Positions 5,653 through 8,475 of a stretch of 8,475 bases of DNA are shown one piece after another. Both the position numbers and the translations under genes were made by a program. The notes below the pieces were generated by a model. The model was not told the origin of the DNA. It did not search any database and saw only the letters and a list, made by a program, of their open reading frames with translations. Source of the DNA: Bacteroidales bacterium (GTDB lineage Bacteria; Bacteroidota; Bacteroidia; Bacteroidales; UBA10428). Location of the stretch: contig JAFGVG010000288.1 in assembly GCA_016938095.1 (NCBI GenBank), forward strand, positions 1 through 8,475, read 5' to 3'. Each line of letters opens with the position of its first letter. Within the stretch, counting starts at the first letter, position 1.

Positions 5653-8475
5653 CAAGTGGTTCTTTTTGCCGAGGACTTTGAATCGGAAGAGATACCTTTT
5701 GACTGGAAGGAACAATTCGTAAATGGTTCAATCAACTGGCGGTATGAGAATGGCGGCTATTCGCTCGATCCGCTGATACCTTATACGCGTAAACCGGTTG
5801 CTGCCTATAGCGGCTTGTATAATGCTATGTTTCAATACCAGAGCGCTAACAATGAAGCTACAAAACTCATTACTGAAAGAATCGGCGCTCTTGAATTTGC
5901 CATTAAACCCGAATTGCATTTTTACCATGCCCAGATGGCCTGGAAACACGGGAGTGATTATTACAACGATCATTTAAGAGTGTATTATCGCATAAGTTCT
6001 ACCTCGCCTTGGCAATTACTCAGAACATATACAGAGGCAACCACAGAGTGGGTGGAACGAATCATTGTTTTGCCTGAGAACGATCTTTCAGCGGATTATT
6101 ACCTGGCGTTTGAAGGTGAGACGCACTGGGGATGGGGAGCCTGTGTTGATGATATTAATATTTATGAGACAGGTATCCTTCAAAAGTATCTCAGTTCTAT
6201 AACTATTGAACAGGCTTCGGAAGTTTCGGTTGCTTCCGGTACTGACAACAATCCCATTCTTAAGTTTAAGTTAAAGGTTATGGGAAATACAGGTACCTGT
6301 CCGATTAATTCACTTACCCTTAATTCGCTTAACACTGACGATACGGATATTAAATCCGGAGGTGTGAAACTCTATTTTACAGAAGGCGCTGATTTTGATA
6401 CCGATAATCCGGTTGGTAGCGGAGTGAGTTTTGCTTCAGGCAAGGCAGTATTCACTAATCTTAATTACAATTTACCTACAGGTTATTCGTATTTATGGGT
6501 AACCTACGATGTTAAAAGTGACGCTGGACACCGGAATATAATCGATGGCATGCTGGAAACAGGAGCTATTAATATCAACGGGCAGACCTACTTTACGGAG
6601 CAGCAATCACCTGCCGGCTCCAGAACTGTTCTTCAAACCATTTATTCCGATGATTTTGATTCGGAACTGAACTGGACCCTGTCGGGTGAATTCGAACATG
6701 GAATACCGAAAGGACTTGGTGGTTCCCAGGCAAACCCGGATCCCACAGCTGCATTCAGTGGAGATTCAATTATGGGTACAGATCTTACTGGATTGGGAGA
6801 GTACCCGGGTGATTATGAGAAAAACCTGAATTTTGCTGCATACAGTGCTATTTCTGACACTTTCGACCTGACTTTTTATAATGATTTGTCTATAAGATAT
6901 TTGCGTTTCCTAAACATAGGGGTTAATGATGAGGCCAACATTGACATAAGCGATGACGGAGGCAATACCTGGGAAACGGCATGGAAAAATACCAGCATGA
7001 TTTTAGATGACCGGTGGAAATTGCACGAGATTGATATCAGCCAACTGGCCTCCCGTAAAAAGGATGTGATTGTCAGGTATTCCATTGGCACAACCAATGA
7101 TTACTGGCAACTTTCGGGATGGAACATTGATAACTTTCAGCTTACCGGCAGGTTTGTTTCCAAAGACGTAGGTATAAGCCGACTTATAACGCCGGTACAG
7201 GGTTGTGGGCATACAGCAGAGGAAGCAGTTTCGGTATACATTAAAAACTATGGCGCAACAGATTCCTACAATACTATACCTCTTCAATATTCTTTTGACG
7301 GCGGCCTGACATTAACATACGATACATTGAAGCAGGTGATCCCTTTTGGGGATAGCGTGCTGTTTACTTTTAAAAAAAAAGCAGACGTTTCCCATCCTGA
7401 TGTATACAATTTGTTGATTAAAACTACCATGAGCGGTGATGAAGATGAATTCAACGATGCCATTGCCCTTGCCTTTTATGCGCAACCTACCCGAAGTGCA
7501 GATCATACAGAAACTTTTGAAAGTAACGGAGGACTATGGATTCCTCCTGCATCTGCCAATTCAAACTGGGAATGGGGCACTCCGGGATACGGTATTATTC
7601 CTCCATCGGGCAATAAATTGTGGGCAACACGCCTGATAAGTACTTACACACCCAGTGATTCATCTTTTGTTGAAAGCGTATGCTATTCCAATAGTAATCA
7701 CAAGCGTAAAATCTTACAACTAAAATACTGGATAAGCAGCGAAGCTGCAAAAGATGGTGCTCTTGTGCAATATTCCATTGACAATGGCACTACCTGGGTA
7801 TTGCTGGATACCTTAATTGCGGGTTCAAACTGGTACAATGGCAATGTGGAATCACTTAACTCACCAGGCTGGTCAGGCATATCAGATGGCTGGAAAACTG
7901 CAAAACAAGTTTTACCGGTGACTATCACCAATGCACCTTTAGTGAAATTCAGGGTAGTGTTTGGCAGCGATGCAGATGTTACCGATATAGGCTTCGCTTT
8001 CGATGATTTTAAGATTTTTGAAATGCCCATGGATATTGGCATTACTACAATAGACGGTTTTGCTGATGCCTGTCAGCATATTAATCCCGATGAATTAAAA
8101 GTGACTATTCAAAATTTCGGTCCCAATCCTTTGATGCAGGACGATACCATACTGGTTGGTTTTAGTCTGAATAACGTTCCTAAAGCAATTGATACCATCA
8201 GGTTATCCTCCAATTTAAATCCGGGGCAGACCATGAACTACACATTCTTTTCGTCGGTGGATGTAAGTTCTGCAGGAAATTACAGCCTTTCAGCCTATAC
8301 CCTGGGGGAAATGGATCCCTGGTTTTATGGTCCGAATAACGATACCCTAACCGTTAATTTTGAGGTATACCCCGGTCCGATTACTACACTGCCGGATACC
8401 ATTCAGACACACCTGCCCGATACTGTTAAGCTGGAAACGTATTACCATGAGGATTATGATTATTGGTGGAACGGC
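5590..8475 (+). CDS. Large secreted MAM-like / BNR-associated / CARDB-like modular protein (3' end beyond window)
   Basis: The frame is open from the ATG at 5590 to the last base, 962 codons, with no stop, so the C-terminus is missing. The start at 5590 is chosen because it gives a compact signal peptide. Two in-frame ATGs upstream, at 5536 and 5524, would add 18 or 22 residues before it and bury the hydrophobic stretch; the first in-frame stop is the TAA at 5521. The order is signal peptide (1-21), MAM-like (24-192), BNR-associated N-terminal-like (196-348), MAM-like (352-521), CARDB-like (525-632), MAM-like (638-812), CARDB-like (813-928) and the start of an Ig-like domain (931-962). No protease, sialidase or other catalytic motif is visible. 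It is probably an exported surface or matrix protein, perhaps with a type IX sorting domain further right. An enzymatic domain beyond the window cannot be excluded. Confidence 0.94.
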   Translation, partial: MRNTRILVWFFLLALTAQIQAQVVLFAEDFESEEIPFDWKEQFVNGSINWRYENGGYSLDPLIPYTRKPVAAYSGLYNAMFQYQSANNEATKLITERIGALEFAIKPELHFYHAQMAWKHGSDYYNDHLRVYYRISSTSPWQLLRTYTEATTEWVERIIVLPENDLSADYYLAFEGETHWGWGACVDDINIYETGILQKYLSSITIEQASEVSVASGTDNNPILKFKLKVMGNTGTCPINSLTLNSLNTDDTDIKSGGVKLYFTEGADFDTDNPVGSGVSFASGKAVFTNLNYNLPTGYSYLWVTYDVKSDAGHRNIIDGMLETGAININGQTYFTEQQSPAGSRTVLQTIYSDDFDSELNWTLSGEFEHGIPKGLGGSQANPDPTAAFSGDSIMGTDLTGLGEYPGDYEKNLNFAAYSAISDTFDLTFYNDLSIRYLRFLNIGVNDEANIDISDDGGNTWETAWKNTSMILDDRWKLHEIDISQLASRKKDVIVRYSIGTTNDYWQLSGWNIDNFQLTGRFVSKDVGISRLITPVQGCGHTAEEAVSVYIKNYGATDSYNTIPLQYSFDGGLTLTYDTLKQVIPFGDSVLFTFKKKADVSHPDVYNLLIKTTMSGDEDEFNDAIALAFYAQPTRSADHTETFESNGGLWIPPASANSNWEWGTPGYGIIPPSGNKLWATRLISTYTPSDSSFVESVCYSNSNHKRKILQLKYWISSEAAKDGALVQYSIDNGTTWVLLDTLIAGSNWYNGNVESLNSPGWSGISDGWKTAKQVLPVTITNAPLVKFRVVFGSDADVTDIGFAFDDFKIFEMPMDIGITTIDGFADACQHINPDELKVTIQNFGPNPLMQDDTILVGFSLNNVPKAIDTIRLSSNLNPGQTMNYTFFSSVDVSSAGNYSLSAYTLGEMDPWFYGPNNDTLTVNFEVYPGPITTLPDTIQTHLPDTVKLETYYHEDYDYWWNG
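5659..6165 (+). other. MAM-like jelly-roll domain 1
   Basis: Residues 24-192 open with FAEDFES and close with CVDDINIYE (185-193). The centre holds LRVYYRISSTSPWQLL, the family's paired strands usually written V.yS.D.G.tW. These three signposts recur in the other two MAM-like domains of the protein. Bacteroidota domains of this kind (MAM, cleaved-adhesin and choice-of-anchor-J types) are hard to tell apart by eye and generally bind glycans or serve as adhesive modules. Confidence 0.65.
6175..6633 (+). other. BNR-associated N-terminal-like domain
   Basis: Residues 196-348 match the pattern of the domain found N-terminal to BNR-repeat neuraminidases and in other Bacteroidota exported proteins. 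Seen: NNPILKFKLKVMGNTG, then LTLNSLNTDDTDI, then VKLYFTEGADF, then YLWVTYDVKSDAG, then the closing SPAGSRTV (340-347). The sequence (F/L)W(L/V)TYD(I/V)..DA followed at the end by (N/S)PAGSRT is the most telling. No BNR propeller repeats (S.DGG.TW series) follow, so a sialidase call is not supported. Confidence 0.75.
6643..7152 (+). other. MAM-like jelly-roll domain 2
   Basis: Residues 352-521 open with YSDDFDSELNW, contain a GTDLTGLGEYPGDYE segment, the strand motif ISDDGGNTW (453-461) and the closing WNIDNFQLTG (511-520). The segment around GTDLTGLGEYPGDY is widespread in Bacteroidota secreted proteins and also occurs in MAM-like domains attached to M6-type peptidases, but no peptidase motif is seen here. 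Confidence 0.7.
7162..7485 (+). other. CARDB-like domain 1
   Basis: Residues 525-632 begin DVGISRL, have a cysteine at 539, then VSVYIKNYGATDS, a strand LQYSFDGG, and a DEDEFNDA segment near the end. This is the pattern of the adhesion-related CARDB fold, where V.V.I.N.G and a late N-(D/N) segment are typical. It matches the second CARDB-like domain (813-928) position by position. Confidence 0.6.
7501..8025 (+). other. MAM-like jelly-roll domain 3
   Basis: Residues 638-812 begin with TETFESNGG, hold QYSIDNGTTW (727-736) and end FAFDDFKIFE (802-811). These correspond to the opening, central and closing signposts of MAM-like domains 1 and 2. A WEWGTPGYG segment shortly after the start parallels FEHGIPKG of domain 2. 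Confidence 0.7.
8026..8373 (+). other. CARDB-like domain 2
   Basis: Residues 813-928 begin DIGITTI (815-821), have a cysteine at 828, then LKVTIQNFGPNP and VGFSLNN, and end with PNNDTLTVNFEV. The opening D(V/I)GI, the single cysteine about 13 residues later, the V.I.N.G strand and the late N(D/N) segment all match CARDB-like domain 1, showing an internal duplication. Confidence 0.6.
8380..8475 (+). other. Start of an Ig-like domain, cut by the window edge
   Basis: Residues 931-962 read ITTLPDTIQTHLPDTVKL followed by a tyrosine-rich segment ending DYWWNG. This resembles the opening of Bacteroidota Ig-like domains (LGnDt....DTv.L.a...Y.W.nG). Only the first third is present, so the family is tentative. 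Confidence 0.4.

Noticed and set aside
7698..8042. A 114-codon open frame on the minus strand.
   Set aside because: It lies antisense within MAM-like domain 3 of the plus gene, which has an unbroken frame and clear domain motifs. No product is recognisable.
5590..8475. Calling the plus gene a sialidase because of its BNR-associated domain.
   Set aside because: No BNR propeller repeats and no sialidase active-site motifs are visible. The other domains are of adhesive type.
1..8475. A defence, toxin or biosynthetic system.
   Set aside because: Both visible genes are signal-peptide-bearing, multi-domain surface proteins with no nuclease, toxin, NTPase or synthase motif.

Overview
The window is part of a Bacteroidota-type genome. 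It holds two very large, divergently transcribed genes for secreted, multi-domain surface proteins, and both run off the window edges. The Bacteroidota assignment is an inference. It rests on the domain repertoire (an IgGFc-binding-like N-terminal domain fused to a long PKD array, and a BNR-associated N-terminal domain beside MAM-like and CARDB-like modules), on both predicted mature proteins starting with Gln after signal cleavage, and on the lack of Shine-Dalgarno motifs at both starts. The likely phylum-specific export route is the type IX secretion system, but the C-terminal sorting domains that would prove it lie outside the window.

Layout: bases 1-5393 (minus strand) are one uninterrupted reading frame of at least 1797 codons. 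It encodes a signal peptide (residues 1-19), an IgGFc-binding-protein-like region (about 21-489), one Ig/PKD-like linker domain (490-576) and then 13 complete PKD-type repeats plus the start of a 14th (577-1797). Bases 5394-5589 are a 196-bp divergent intergenic region that must contain both promoters. Bases 5590-8475 (plus strand) are a second uninterrupted frame of at least 962 codons. It encodes a signal peptide, a MAM-like jelly-roll, a BNR-associated N-terminal-like domain, a second MAM-like domain, a CARDB-like domain, a third MAM-like domain, a second CARDB-like domain and the start of another Ig-like domain.

No RNA genes, insertion sequences, CRISPR arrays or finished terminators are visible. 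Neither gene ends inside the window, and apart from the 196-bp spacer the whole window is coding. Both proteins look like long, modular, extracellular adhesin or matrix-type proteins with no catalytic domain in the visible part. Their shared intergenic region makes co-regulation possible but does not prove it.

The points most worth a second look are: single nine-A tracts in the coding strand of both genes, where a one-base slip leads to an early stop; the strict two-cysteine pattern in twelve consecutive PKD repeats; the density of D-(S/T)-(A/I/L/V/M/T) sequons in the PKD array; and the placing of a BNR-associated domain between MAM-like modules in a protein with no visible sialidase propeller.
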